A stretch of 64,000 nucleotides of DNA from Nocardia elegans NBRC 108235. GTDB lineage: Bacteria > Actinomycetota > Actinomycetes > Mycobacteriales > Mycobacteriaceae. Made by a program: the position numbers and the translations under genes. Numbering within the stretch: the first letter of the stretch is position 1; each line of letters starts with the position of its first letter. The stretch covers positions 62,001 through 126,000 of the forward strand of contig NZ_BDBF01000021.1 of assembly GCF_001612845.1 (NCBI RefSeq), written 5' to 3'. Shown here in pieces: positions 1-8,205 of this stretch. Below the pieces are notes generated by a model. The model was not told the DNA's origin and did no database searches. It saw nothing but the letters and a program-made list of their open reading frames with translations.

Positions 1-380
1 CAGGCCGGTTCGATCGCCTCACGGGTTTCGAGCAGGTCGGACAGTTTCAGTTGTTGTCCGCGGATGAGCAGATTCACCGATGAGGCCACCGAGGCCCCCC
101 CGGGTTGTTGGACGAAGGCGCCGCCGGACCGGCCGGTCTTGATGACGACCAGCCCCTGGACTTCGAGGATGCGGAGAGCCTCACGAACGGTGGTCCGGCT
201 CATCTGCGTCTGAGTCACCAATTCGCGTTCGGGCGGCAACGCGGTGCCCGATGGGAATTCCCCGCGCAGGATGCGCTCGCGAAGGTCGTTCGCCAGGACA
301 TCGGACGCTTTGGGTACCTGCATCGGCTGCAGCTGAACCGGGTGTCGCGCAACCGTGCTCGACGAGGGCGACTCGGGCAT
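1..380 (-). CDS. GntR/FadR-family transcriptional regulator, C-terminus off the window
   Basis: 126 codons are visible from an ATG at 380 running leftwards off the window. Residues about 25-90 form a winged HTH: the segment ALPPERELV (48-55 area) followed by SRTTVREALRILE (61-73) is the GntR recognition-helix signature, then a GGAFV wing. Residues from about 112 (LSDLLETREAIEP) begin the all-helical FCD effector domain, so the FadR/VanR subfamily is likely. In this family the FCD domain binds acyl-CoA or carboxylate effectors and releases DNA. The gene is divergent from the crotonase genes starting at 581, and two TTTGGT-N3-ACC palindromes lie in the shared promoter, which suggests autoregulation and control of that operon. 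The effector cannot be read from this part. Confidence 0.88.
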   Translation of the reverse strand, partial: MPESPSSSTVARHPVQLQPMQVPKASDVLANDLRERILRGEFPSGTALPPERELVTQTQMSRTTVREALRILEVQGLVVIKTGRSGGAFVQQPGGASVASSVNLLIRGQQLKLSDLLETREAIEPA

Positions 381-400
381 CGTCACCTGCTTTCTGTGTA

Positions 401-415
401 TTTGGTCGTACCTAA
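401..415. promoter_or_regulatory. GntR-type operator, site 1
   Basis: TTTGGTCGTACCTAA is an imperfect palindrome (GGT-N3-ACC core), 21 bp upstream of the regulator's start codon. FadR-type regulators typically bind TGGTNNNACCA, so this is the likely autoregulatory site. It is closely related to the site at 471-487. Confidence 0.6.
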
Positions 416-470
416 TCTATCAGCAAAGCGTCCTGTCATGCGAGTTCGACTACGCGCGAGAAGAACTGTA

Positions 471-487
471 TTTTGGTCATACCAAAA
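471..487. promoter_or_regulatory. GntR-type operator, site 2
   Basis: TTTTGGTCATACCAAAA is a perfect inverted repeat (TTTTGGT-CAT-ACCAAAA) about 95 bp upstream of the first crotonase gene and 91 bp upstream of the divergent regulator. It matches the known TGGTNNNACCA half-site layout of FadR-type proteins. The same GGTCATACC core recurs at 10525-10533. Confidence 0.65.
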
Positions 488-580
488 TAATGGTTGACTT
501 ACGGTCGTGGTCTGGATAGCTTCCAATAGAAGGAAGTCGGCCGCAGCGGTGTCGACGAGTTGCTGAATGCGAGGGACGGC

Positions 581-1363
581 GTGGCAGAGCGGGCGCAGGA
601 TGTGGTCACCTGGAAATCGGTGGCGCCGGGAATCGTGGAGGTAACGCTCCAGCGGCCGCCCGCCAATGCGCTGGGGCTGCCACTGCTGGACGGCATGCAC
701 CTGGCGATGGACGCTGCGGAGAAGGCGGGCGACGTCAAGATCATGGTGGTCCGATCGGCGCTGCCGGGATTCTTCGCCGCGGGTGCCGACATCAAACACC
801 TGTCGACGATCGACGCCGAGTCCTTCACGGCCTACGGCGACACGATGCGTGCGGTTAACGATCGACTGACCGCGTCGCCGTGGATCTCGATTGCCGCGAT
901 CGACGGGGTGGCGCTGGGTGGGGGACTCGAACTCGCCATGGCATGCACACTGCGAGTCACGGGACATGCGGGCCGATTCGGGCTGCCCGAGGTGAAACTC
1001 GGGTTGATCCCGGGTGCCGGAGGTACGCAGCGGCTGCCCAGGCTGGTCGGGCGGGGGCGAGCGTTGGACATCATGCTCACCGCTCGTCAGGTGAGCGCGG
1101 AGGAGGCATACCGGATCGGCTTGGTGGATCGGCTCACCGACGGTGACGTCACCGAGGCCGCCGAGGCCTTCGCGCGGGAACTGCTCGGCCCCTCCTTGCC
1201 GGCCCAGCTCTCCGTGGTCCGCACGGTCGACGCGGCTTTCGACCTGCCGCTCGAAGAGGGGGCGCGCTACGAGGTCGAACAGATCCAAGCGCTGTTCGAG
1301 GACGGGGAGGCTGCAGAGGGCATCAGTGCTTTCGTCGAGAAGCGCAAGCCGCACTTCCGTTGA
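581..1363 (+). CDS. Enoyl-CoA hydratase (crotonase family), canonical active site
   Basis: A 260-residue crotonase. The start is taken as GTG 581 because GAGGGA lies just upstream; a longer TTG start at 560 is possible. The oxyanion-hole stretch AAGADIKHL and the segments GGGLELAM and GLPEVKLGLIPGAGGTQRL are intact. Both catalytic glutamates of true 2-enoyl-CoA hydratases are present (about residues 117 and 137), so it should hydrate trans-2-enoyl-CoA to 3-hydroxyacyl-CoA. It is the first gene of a rightward operon with two further crotonases that lack these glutamates. That suggests a division of labour between hydration and isomerisation or another crotonase reaction. Confidence 0.9.
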   Translation: MAERAQDVVTWKSVAPGIVEVTLQRPPANALGLPLLDGMHLAMDAAEKAGDVKIMVVRSALPGFFAAGADIKHLSTIDAESFTAYGDTMRAVNDRLTASPWISIAAIDGVALGGGLELAMACTLRVTGHAGRFGLPEVKLGLIPGAGGTQRLPRLVGRGRALDIMLTARQVSAEEAYRIGLVDRLTDGDVTEAAEAFARELLGPSLPAQLSVVRTVDAAFDLPLEEGARYEVEQIQALFEDGEAAEGISAFVEKRKPHFR

Positions 1364-1407
1364 GCCCAGACCCCGCCGCTATCGATCTGCTTGCCACAGG
1401 AGCCTGC

Positions 1408-2217
1408 ATGCAAACGCTGGAAGAACATTTCGAAACCCTGCTCGCGGAGGAGGTGAAGCCGGGCATCGTCGTGGTCACCTTGAACCGTCCCGACCGCTAC
1501 AACGCGATGACCAACACCATGTTCGTCGAACTGGAGCGGCTGGCCTGGGGTCTGGAAACCGAGGACTCCTGCCGCGTGGTCGTCGTGACCGGCGCCGGCA
1601 AGGCCTTCTGCTCGGGCTACGACCTCGCCGATGCCGACGATCTGCCGAACCTGGGCGCGCTTGGGATGCTGGACCAGCAGGAGCGCGCCGCGCGCGCTCT
1701 GACCGCGATCCGCTCGTTGCGTGTTCCGGTCATCGCCGCGGTGAACGGCCCCGCCGCGGGCGGCGGTCTGGCGTTGGCGCTCGCGGCTGACATCCGCCTG
1801 GCGGGCCCCGCGGCGAAATTCAACGCCGCGTTCGTGCGTATAGGCCTGTCCGCCGGCGACCTCGGAACGTCGTGGTTGCTCACCCGCCTGATCGGACCGG
1901 CGAAGACGAGCGAAATCTGTTTCACGGGAAGGGTTGTCGACGCTGCCGAAGCCGCGGAACTGGGGATCGTGAACTCGGTCGGCGCGGGCGATGTGGTGGC
2001 GGACTCGCTGTCCCTCGCCGAACAGATCGCCGCGAATTCACCCGGCGGAGTGCAGTTGTCCAAGCGAGCTCTGCAAGCCAACCTCGAGGTCGGATCCTAT
2101 GCGGCGGCCATCGAGCTCGAAAACCGCGGGCAGGCCCTGCTGACCCGCAGTCCGGACATGTCCGAGGCGTTGAACGCCTTCAAGGAAAAGCGCGCGCCCG
2201 TCTTTCAGGGCAAGTAG
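1408..2217 (+). CDS. Crotonase-family protein, non-canonical (isomerase-like) active site
   Basis: 269 residues from ATG 1408, preceded by AGGAG. The fold signature is clear (NRPDRYNAM, CSGYDLA, NGPAAGGGLALALAADIRL). Both hydratase glutamates are replaced: Ala at about 122 and Phe at about 142. An aspartate at about 151 in GLSAGDLGTS occupies the position used by Δ3,5-Δ2,4-dienoyl-CoA isomerase (its GLAADVGT motif). I infer an isomerase, hydrolase or other crotonase reaction rather than hydration. It is about half identical by eye to the next gene and shares the C-terminal ENRGQALLTR motif, so the two arose by tandem duplication. Confidence 0.85.
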   Translation: MQTLEEHFETLLAEEVKPGIVVVTLNRPDRYNAMTNTMFVELERLAWGLETEDSCRVVVVTGAGKAFCSGYDLADADDLPNLGALGMLDQQERAARALTAIRSLRVPVIAAVNGPAAGGGLALALAADIRLAGPAAKFNAAFVRIGLSAGDLGTSWLLTRLIGPAKTSEICFTGRVVDAAEAAELGIVNSVGAGDVVADSLSLAEQIAANSPGGVQLSKRALQANLEVGSYAAAIELENRGQALLTRSPDMSEALNAFKEKRAPVFQGK

Positions 2218-2249
2218 CACTGCGCAACGATACGAGGCGAGGCCGAGAT

Positions 2250-3062
2250 ATGACCATCGACTTTCCCGAGCTGCAAACGCTGACCTTCGAAGAAGCCGAA
2301 CCCGGAGTCGGCATTCTGCGCATGAACCGGCCCGACCGGATGAATTCGCAGACCGTCACCATGTTCCACGAGTACCTGGCGGCCGGGCGGGCACTGCGCG
2401 ACAGTGGTCTGCGCGCGCTGATCGTCACCGGTACGGGTGAGCGGGCGTTCTGCGCCGGATTCGATCTGGACGAAATCCACGTGATTACCGAGATGGGTGT
2501 CCGGGAATTCTTGAAATTCCAGGAAACGGCTACCGGAGGAATTCAATCCCTGCGCCACCTGCCGTTTCCGGTGATCGCGGCCATTCACGGGCCTGCCACC
2601 GGAGGTGGTCTGGCACTGGCGCTCGCCGCCGACATCCGCCTGGGAGCACCGACTCTGAAGATGAGCGCGGCGTTCGTGAAAGTCGGGCTCTCGATCGGTG
2701 AACTGGGCTCGTCGTTCAACCTCGCGCGCCTGGTCGGTCCGGCTCGCGCCGCCGAGATCGCCTACACCGCGCGGATCGTCGGAGCGGATGAAGCGTTGCG
2801 TATCGGCCTGGTCAATCACGTGGTCCCGTCGGAGAAACTGCTCGACGAAGCGCTCGCGATGGCCCGCCTGATCGCGCAGAACTCCCCCGGCGGTGTGCGG
2901 ATGTCCAAGCGAGCGATCCAGCGCAATACCGAAATCGGTTCGTACCAGGCAGCTCTGGAACTCGAGAACCGCGGCCAGGCTCTACTCACCAGGACCGACG
3001 ACATGCCCGAAGCGCTGGCGGCCTTCAAGGAGAAGCGCGCCCCCGAGTTCACCGGGCGGTGA
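2250..3062 (+). CDS. Crotonase-family protein, paralogue of the preceding gene
   Basis: 270 residues from ATG 2250, 32 bp after the previous stop. It shares with its neighbour the segments NRPDRMN, CAGFDLDE, GPATGGGLALALAADIRL, SPGGVRMSKRAIQ and LENRGQALLTR. The usual hydratase glutamates are absent here too, but the acid in the GLSIGELGSS loop is Glu151 instead of Asp. The pair probably acts on related but distinct unsaturated or cyclic acyl-CoA intermediates. The substrate is unknown. A dienoyl-CoA isomerase-like or hydrolase role is an inference from the residue pattern only. Confidence 0.85.
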   Translation: MTIDFPELQTLTFEEAEPGVGILRMNRPDRMNSQTVTMFHEYLAAGRALRDSGLRALIVTGTGERAFCAGFDLDEIHVITEMGVREFLKFQETATGGIQSLRHLPFPVIAAIHGPATGGGLALALAADIRLGAPTLKMSAAFVKVGLSIGELGSSFNLARLVGPARAAEIAYTARIVGADEALRIGLVNHVVPSEKLLDEALAMARLIAQNSPGGVRMSKRAIQRNTEIGSYQAALELENRGQALLTRTDDMPEALAAFKEKRAPEFTGR

Positions 3063-3069
3063 GGCCGAG

Positions 3070-4113
3070 ATGATGTGGGAATGGACGCCCCGAACACAAA
3101 ATGCGCTGGGAGAGTTCCTGGGTAGCCGGGGGATACTCGCGGGGCCGATCACCACGAAGCGAATCGGCGACGGGCATTCCAACCTGACCTACCTGGTCGG
3201 TGACGGCGCCTCGCGAGTGGTCGTGCGCCGCCCGCCGCCGCCGCCGATTCCGCCGGGCGCCAACGACATGCTCCGGGAAGCGAAGCTGCTGCGGGCGCTG
3301 TCTGCGACCGGTGTGCCGGTACCCGACGTCCTCGCCGTAGCCCCGGAGGGTGAGGTGCTCGACGTTCCCTTCTATGTGATGAGTTTCGCCGAGGGGCCGG
3401 TTGTGACGACCCGCACTCCCGCACCGCTCGACACGCCCGACGAACGCCGCGCCGTGGGCCACAGCATGATCGACACGCTCGCCGAACTTCACAACGTGGA
3501 TTGGCGGGCAGTCGGTCTCGGCCAGCTGGGACGCCCGGAGGGTTTCAACGCCAGGCATCTTCGGCGGATGCGCCGACTGGTGGCCGACGATGCGGGAAAT
3601 CCCCCGCCGGAGTTCGCGGACGTCGATGCCTGGCTGGAGGCGAATACACCTGCCGAATCGGGTGCGACGCTCATTCACTGCGATTTCCGGATCGGGAATG
3701 TGGTCCTCGAACCGACTCGGCCGGGACGTATCGCCGCGGTCCTGGATTGGGAACTCGCCACCATCGGTGATCCACTGCTCGACGTCGGCTATCTCTTGGC
3801 CACGGTGCCCGAACCCGGCCGCGCGATGAACCCCACCGCGCAGCTGAGTGCCGCGATGCTTGAACCCGGATATCCATCCAAGGCGGAACTCGCGCAGCGG
3901 TATTGCGAGCGCACCGGGCGTGATCTGGGGAATCTTGCCTGGTATACGACCCTGGCGCTGTGGAAGCTCGCTGTTCTGTACGAGTACAGCCGCCGACGCG
4001 TGCTGGACGGCATCGGCGATCCCTACTACTCCGATCCCGCACTGGTGCGGAGCTTTCTCGATGACGCGCGGCACGTGGCGGGCCTGGCGGAAGCCGGAGC
4101 CCGGGCACTGTAG
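3070..4113 (+). CDS. APH-like phosphotransferase (ACAD10/11 kinase-domain type)
   Basis: 347 residues. The double ATG at 3070/3073 follows the crotonase stop closely. It has the aminoglycoside-phosphotransferase/choline-kinase fold: the glycine loop IGDGHSNLTYLV (32-43), the catalytic loop HCDFRIGN (203-210, with HxD and the following Asn) and the metal-binding DWELATIGDP (226-235). In actinobacterial catabolic clusters this family is usually linked to acyl-CoA dehydrogenases. In mammals the fused ACAD10/11 kinase phosphorylates 4-hydroxyacyl-CoA so that the hydroxyl can be removed. A role in dehydroxylating a hydroxyacyl-CoA is therefore plausible but unproven here. Confidence 0.8.
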   Translation: MMWEWTPRTQNALGEFLGSRGILAGPITTKRIGDGHSNLTYLVGDGASRVVVRRPPPPPIPPGANDMLREAKLLRALSATGVPVPDVLAVAPEGEVLDVPFYVMSFAEGPVVTTRTPAPLDTPDERRAVGHSMIDTLAELHNVDWRAVGLGQLGRPEGFNARHLRRMRRLVADDAGNPPPEFADVDAWLEANTPAESGATLIHCDFRIGNVVLEPTRPGRIAAVLDWELATIGDPLLDVGYLLATVPEPGRAMNPTAQLSAAMLEPGYPSKAELAQRYCERTGRDLGNLAWYTTLALWKLAVLYEYSRRRVLDGIGDPYYSDPALVRSFLDDARHVAGLAEAGARAL

Positions 4114-4158
4114 TCGCGCACCACGTGGCGCTGCGCGCCTGAACCACAAGGAGTTTCG

Positions 4159-5181
4159 ATGGCACACCCACCCGGCACCGCTTTCCACGATCCGCTCGTC
4201 GGCCCCGAAGCCACCGACCTCCCGGCCGACTTCTTCGATCGGCTGATGTTCAACCTGCACCCGGTCGATGCCACCACACCGTCGGTGATCATGGGTTTCG
4301 GGATCTACCCGCCCAAGGACGCGGTCGACGGTTACGTCATCGTCGGCGGTGAGCACGAGCAGCGCAACCTGCGCTTCTCGAGCCGGCTCGGCGCCACCGA
4401 CCGTGACGGCGCCGGCCCCTTCCGCTTCGAGATGCTCGAGCCGAATCAGCTGTGGCGCCTCCGTCTGGGGCCAAACGAGATCGGCACCGAATTCGACCTG
4501 ACCTGGCGGGCCCGAACACCAGCCTGGTTCGGCGAGATCGCGGTCACGAACACATCCGCGCAGCGGACCTCGTTCGACCATCTCTTCCAGTCGGGCCGCT
4601 ACGAGGGCACCCTGACCATCGACGGTCGGACCCAATCGGTCGACGGATGGTACGGGCAGCGCGATCGTTCTCGGGGCGTACGCACGATGGCGGGCGGCCA
4701 AGGCCTGCACATCTGGTATCAAGCCCAGTTCCCCGATTTCTCGGTCGGTTTCCTGTTGGTCGAAACCCGTTCGCACGAGCGGCTTCTCCTCGAGGGGGCC
4801 GTCATGCACGAGAACGGCCGCTTGGATCCGATCACCGACGTGCGGCATGCACTGGTCTTCACGTCGGATCTGGATCTGGTCGAAGGAGATGTACACGTCG
4901 ACACTGCGGCAGGTGAGAAGTACATCATCCATGCCGACGCCCGAGCGGGCGGGGGCTATATGGCCGGTGCCGGTTATGGTGGCCACCATGGTAATTCGTC
5001 GGGGGCCGACGAAGTCGCGTCGGAACGCTATCGCCTCGACGGTTCGGTGTCCCCGCGTTCTCTCGACTCGGCATTGACCGACCGCTTGTGTGCGTTCACT
5101 CTCGGTGATGTGCGGGGGGCCGGGATTTTCGAATTCGCCCTGACCCGCAGCAGCAAGTACGAATATCGCCCTTCGCTGTGA
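4159..5181 (+). CDS. CrtC/AttH-like beta-barrel protein of unknown function
   Basis: 340 residues after a good AAGGAG site. No signal peptide or membrane segment is seen. The sequence is rich in beta-strand patterns and contains WYGQRDRSRGVR (about 174-185), a motif I associate with the hydroxyneurosporene-synthase (CrtC)/AttH lipocalin-like group and related actinobacterial DUF families. Two such barrel halves would fit the length. A Gly/His-rich stretch (GGGYMAGAGYGGHHG) lies near residue 270. It ends the operon, followed by two hairpins. No function can be assigned. Its position suggests it binds or hydrates a hydrophobic intermediate. Confidence 0.6.
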   Translation: MAHPPGTAFHDPLVGPEATDLPADFFDRLMFNLHPVDATTPSVIMGFGIYPPKDAVDGYVIVGGEHEQRNLRFSSRLGATDRDGAGPFRFEMLEPNQLWRLRLGPNEIGTEFDLTWRARTPAWFGEIAVTNTSAQRTSFDHLFQSGRYEGTLTIDGRTQSVDGWYGQRDRSRGVRTMAGGQGLHIWYQAQFPDFSVGFLLVETRSHERLLLEGAVMHENGRLDPITDVRHALVFTSDLDLVEGDVHVDTAAGEKYIIHADARAGGGYMAGAGYGGHHGNSSGADEVASERYRLDGSVSPRSLDSALTDRLCAFTLGDVRGAGIFEFALTRSSKYEYRPSL

Positions 5182-5184
5182 ACG

Positions 5185-5216
5185 GCTGCCGCGGCCGAAC
5201 TTCCGGCCGCGGCAGC
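5185..5216 (+). terminator. GC-rich hairpin after the first operon
   Basis: A 13-bp perfect stem (GCTGCCGCGGCCG / CGGCCGCGGCAGC) with loop AACTTC begins 4 bp after the stop of the preceding gene. There is no U-tract, which is usual for actinobacterial terminators. Confidence 0.6.
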
Positions 5217-5275
5217 GCTCGAACTTCCTCTGTGCGCGGCAGCGCCGAACATCCTCCGAATTGAATCTCCACGAA

Positions 5276-5312
5276 GAAGAGGGTGCGCATCTTGTGGATG
5301 CGCACCCTCTTC
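5276..5312. terminator. Bidirectional hairpin between convergent operons
   Basis: A perfect 16-bp stem (left arm 5276-5291, right arm 5297-5312) with loop TTGTG lies between the + operon ending at 5181 and the - operon ending at 5335. The right end reads CTCTTCGTTG. It probably terminates transcription from both sides. Confidence 0.7.
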
Positions 5313-5334
5313 GTTGTCGTGAGCTCTGGTGGAC

Positions 5335-6231
5335 TCACACGGTTCGCTGGGCCTTACTGGATTCCGAGGCTGCCTTGCTGGTTTCCTTGATCTGCTGCCA
5401 ATCGGCATCGGAGAGGCTGGTCAAGCCTGCGAAGGTGCCCGGCCCGGCCAGCATCTGACCGCCGTCCATGGCGATGGTCTGGCCGGTGAGGTAATCGCAG
5501 GCGTCCGAGAGCAGGAACATCGTCAGGTTGGCGAGTTCTTCGATGGTGCCGGTGCGCCCGGCCGGGATCTGGTCGGCCTGGGTGGCACCGACCGACGACT
5601 TGTCGGTCGGATTCAGCATTTCCCATGCGTAATCGGTCGGAATGGGGCCGGGGGCGAGAGCATTCACGCGAATGCCGTACTTGGCCCATTCCACGGCGAG
5701 CGACATCGTCATCGAATGTACGGCGGCCTTCGCCATCGCGGAAGGGACGACGAAGGCCGATCCGGTCCACACCCAGGTGGTCAGTGTGGAGAGCACACTG
5801 CCGTGCAGCCCTTCGGCGATCCACCGCTTGCCGGCGGCGTGGGTGGTGTGGAACGAACCGTTCATCACCGTGCTCGTGATCGCCTGGAACGCACGCGGAC
5901 TCAGATCCTTGGTCGGCGCGATGAAGTTGGCGGCAGCGTTGTTGATCACTCCCGTCAGCGGGCCGTGGTCGGACCAGATTCGCCCCATCGTCGCGTCGAC
6001 GTTCTCGTAGTCGCGGACATCGACCGTGTGGTAGTGCACCGATCCGGGGCGGCTTGCCGACGCCTCTGCGGCGGCCTGGGCCAGCACCGCCTCGCGCCGG
6101 CCCCAGAGATGGACTTCGGCGCCGTGCTCGGCCAGATGCCGCGCCACGCCGCGGCCCAGCCCGGTACCGCCGCCGGTGATCAGAATCCGCTTCCCGGACA
6201 ACAATGTCGGTGAGAAGGTCGTGTCGGTCAT
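5335..6231 (-). CDS. SDR oxidoreductase, 2,4-dienoyl-CoA reductase-like
   Basis: 298 residues from ATG 6231. It has the Rossmann signature ILITGGGTGLGRGVA, then NNAAANF, and the Ser-x-x-x-Lys segment VPSAMAKAAV, which in 2,4-dienoyl-CoA reductases replaces the usual Tyr-x-x-x-Lys. PGPIPTDYA and the C-terminal TGQTIAMDGGQML are typical of the DECR/peroxisomal enoyl reductase branch. It is the last gene of the BadI-like/ACAD/SDR operon. The expected reaction is NADPH-dependent reduction of a dienoyl-CoA or oxidation of a cyclic hydroxyacyl-CoA. The operon context (ring hydrolase) makes an alicyclic substrate possible. Confidence 0.85.
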   Translation of the reverse strand: MTDTTFSPTLLSGKRILITGGGTGLGRGVARHLAEHGAEVHLWGRREAVLAQAAAEASASRPGSVHYHTVDVRDYENVDATMGRIWSDHGPLTGVINNAAANFIAPTKDLSPRAFQAITSTVMNGSFHTTHAAGKRWIAEGLHGSVLSTLTTWVWTGSAFVVPSAMAKAAVHSMTMSLAVEWAKYGIRVNALAPGPIPTDYAWEMLNPTDKSSVGATQADQIPAGRTGTIEELANLTMFLLSDACDYLTGQTIAMDGGQMLAGPGTFAGLTSLSDADWQQIKETSKAASESSKAQRTV

Positions 6232-6272
6232 CAATGCACCTCGTTTGTCGATGGTTCCAGCTGGCGGCCCGT

Positions 6273-7409
6273 TCACAAGCCGATGTGTTTGGCGATGATC
6301 TCGCGCTGAATTTCGTTGGTACCGCCGTAGATCGGCGGTGCGAGCGCACGCCGCACCTGACCTTCCATGCCGTACTCGCGGGCGTAGCCGTAGCCACCCA
6401 TCATCTGCATGGCCTCGAGGGTGGTGTTCTTGGCGATCTCGGTGCACCGCATCTTCGCCATGGCGCTCTCGCGGGCCAGGTCGTCCTCGAGTCCGGCGTC
6501 GATCTTGGTCGCGACGTCGTAGACGAAGGTGCGAGCGAGCTCGATGTCGGTGGCGAGGTCGGCCAGACGGTGGCGCAGGGCTTGGAATGTAGCGAGCGGC
6601 CGGCTGAACTGCTCCCGTTCCCGCGCGTAGGCGACCGCGTCGTCGAGGGCACGCCGAGCACCGCCGATGCTCATGGCGGCAATGATCAGGCGTTCGATGC
6701 TCAGTCCGCGCATGAGCTGCTTCCACGCATTGCGCGCTTCGCCGATCACGGCCGAAACGGGCACCTCGACATCGCTGAAGAACACGTCGTTGCAGGTGTG
6801 GGCTTCCATCGTCTCGATGGCGCGGATGGTGAGGCCGGGTGCGTCGGTCGGCACCATCAGCAGGGTCATGCCCTCGTGTTTGCCGCCCGAGTTGTCCTCG
6901 CGGGTCAGGACCAGGAGGTGTTCGGCGACATGTGCCGCCGAGATCCAGGTCTTCTGGCCGTTGATCAGGTATCGGTCGCCGTCGCGGCGGGCAGTCACCC
7001 GCAGCCCGGCCAGATCCGAACCAGCGCCGGGCTCACTGAGCGCGATCGCCTCGAGGCGGCCCGCAGTGAGATTGGCGACGACCGTCTTCTTCTGATCGTC
7101 GTTGCCCCACCGGATATACGTCTGCGCCGCGGTGAGGCCGGTCGAATATCCGGTGATCGGCGCGAGGCCCCGCGCCGATTCCTCGAGAAAGATGCATTCA
7201 TCGACGAAACCGGCTCCGCCACCGCCGAATTCGGCGGGGAGCGACACTCCGAGCCATCCGTTGCGAGCCATGTCGGACAGCACTTCGGGGCTGTTGGACA
7301 ATTTTCCGCCGTCGGTCACCGCGTCCCGTTGTGCGACTGTCGCGAGCCGGCGGCGGCAGTACTCGCTGACTGCCGCCGCGAACTCACGCTGTTCGATCGA
7401 GAACTGCAA
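6273..7409 (-). CDS. Acyl-CoA dehydrogenase
   Basis: About 378 residues if TTG 7409 is used. This start lies 1 bp after the stop of the upstream BadI-like gene, and the longer reading frame would run deep into that gene. Domains in order: N-terminal helices, middle beta-domain (ALSEPGAGSDLAGL, GQKTWIS), and C-terminal helices with REQFSRPLATFQALRHRLADL and MMGGYGYAREY. The end, YGGTNEIQREIIAKHIGL, has Gly where MCAD carries its catalytic Glu, as is common in actinobacterial FadEs that use a Glu elsewhere. In this operon it could desaturate an alicyclic or branched acyl-CoA. Confidence 0.9.
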   Translation of the reverse strand: MQFSIEQREFAAAVSEYCRRRLATVAQRDAVTDGGKLSNSPEVLSDMARNGWLGVSLPAEFGGGGAGFVDECIFLEESARGLAPITGYSTGLTAAQTYIRWGNDDQKKTVVANLTAGRLEAIALSEPGAGSDLAGLRVTARRDGDRYLINGQKTWISAAHVAEHLLVLTREDNSGGKHEGMTLLMVPTDAPGLTIRAIETMEAHTCNDVFFSDVEVPVSAVIGEARNAWKQLMRGLSIERLIIAAMSIGGARRALDDAVAYAREREQFSRPLATFQALRHRLADLATDIELARTFVYDVATKIDAGLEDDLARESAMAKMRCTEIAKNTTLEAMQMMGGYGYAREYGMEGQVRRALAPPIYGGTNEIQREIIAKHIGL

Positions 7410-7410
7410 A

Positions 7411-8205
7411 TCACTTGCCTCGGTACGGCGAGAAGTCGGGCTTGCGCTTCTCGTTGAAGGCGGTGATGCCCTCCTGGGCCTCCGGAGTTTCACCGAACAT
7501 CGCCAGCGTGGAGTACGCCATCGTCCCGATACTCACGAAGTGCTCGGTATCGGTGTTCATCGACTGCTTGAGCACCTTCAGGGCCGTCGGCGAGAAGTCG
7601 AGCATCTGGTCCGCCCACGCGCGCACCTCGGCTTTGAGGTCTGCGGCCGGCACCACCTTGTTGACCAGGCCCCACTCGAGGGCCTCCTGTGCCGACAGCC
7701 GGCGCAGCATGAACCAGATCTCTCGCGCTCGCTTCTCCCCGACGACGCGGGCCAGATAGCCGGATCCCAGACCGGCGTCGAAGGAGCCGACCCGAGGGCC
7801 GTTCTGCCCGAACTGCGCGGTGTCCGCGGCGATCGTCAGGTCGCACAGCACGTGAAGCACATGCCCGCCGCCGATCGCGAGGCCGTTGACGGCCGCGATC
7901 ACGGGCTTGGGGGCGTCGCGGATCACCCGGTGCAGCGCCTCGACTTCGAACAGGCCGCTCGCCGAGGGGCCGTAGTCGCCCGTCTCCATCCGCTGCTTCT
8001 GGTCGCCACCGGCGCAGAACGCCTTGTCGCCGGCGCCGGTGAGGGCGATGACACCGACATCGCTGCTCGCCCACGCGCGCTTGAAGGCCATGACCAACTC
8101 GTCGACCGTCTGCGCGCGGAAAGCGTTGTAGCGCTCCGGCCGGTTGATGGTGATCCATGCCAGTCCGTTGTCGACCTCATAGGTGATGTCGGTGAATTCA
8201 GCCAT
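7411..8205 (-). CDS. badI: BadI-like 2-ketocyclohexanecarboxyl-CoA hydrolase (MenB/BadI crotonase branch)
   Basis: 264 residues. The segments YEVDNGLAWITINRPERYNAFR, AGGDQKQR (65-72), IGGGHVLHVLCDLTIAADTAQFGQ, VGSFDAGLGSGYLARVVGEKRAREIWFM and the C-terminal EKRKPDF follow BadI and MenB closely. The N-terminus matches BadI better. BadI hydrolytically opens the ring of 2-ketocyclohexanecarboxyl-CoA to pimelyl-CoA. MenB forms dihydroxynaphthoyl-CoA. With an acyl-CoA dehydrogenase and SDR in the same operon and no menaquinone genes around, BadI-type ring cleavage is favoured. The gene symbol is tentative. The exact ring substrate may differ. Confidence 0.78.
   Translation of the reverse strand: MAEFTDITYEVDNGLAWITINRPERYNAFRAQTVDELVMAFKRAWASSDVGVIALTGAGDKAFCAGGDQKQRMETGDYGPSASGLFEVEALHRVIRDAPKPVIAAVNGLAIGGGHVLHVLCDLTIAADTAQFGQNGPRVGSFDAGLGSGYLARVVGEKRAREIWFMLRRLSAQEALEWGLVNKVVPAADLKAEVRAWADQMLDFSPTALKVLKQSMNTDTEHFVSIGTMAYSTLAMFGETPEAQEGITAFNEKRKPDFSPYRGK

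Noticed and set aside
3049..4989. A 646-codon open frame on the minus strand opposite the kinase and CrtC/AttH-like genes
   Set aside because: The plus strand encodes clear conserved proteins there. The minus frame has low-complexity Arg/Gly/His-rich content without motifs, as expected for antisense of GC-rich genes.
7411..8205. MenB (menaquinone biosynthesis) as the identity of the BadI-like crotonase
   Set aside because: MenB shares most motifs, but the N-terminus reads like BadI and there are no men genes here. Not excluded; it remains the main alternative.
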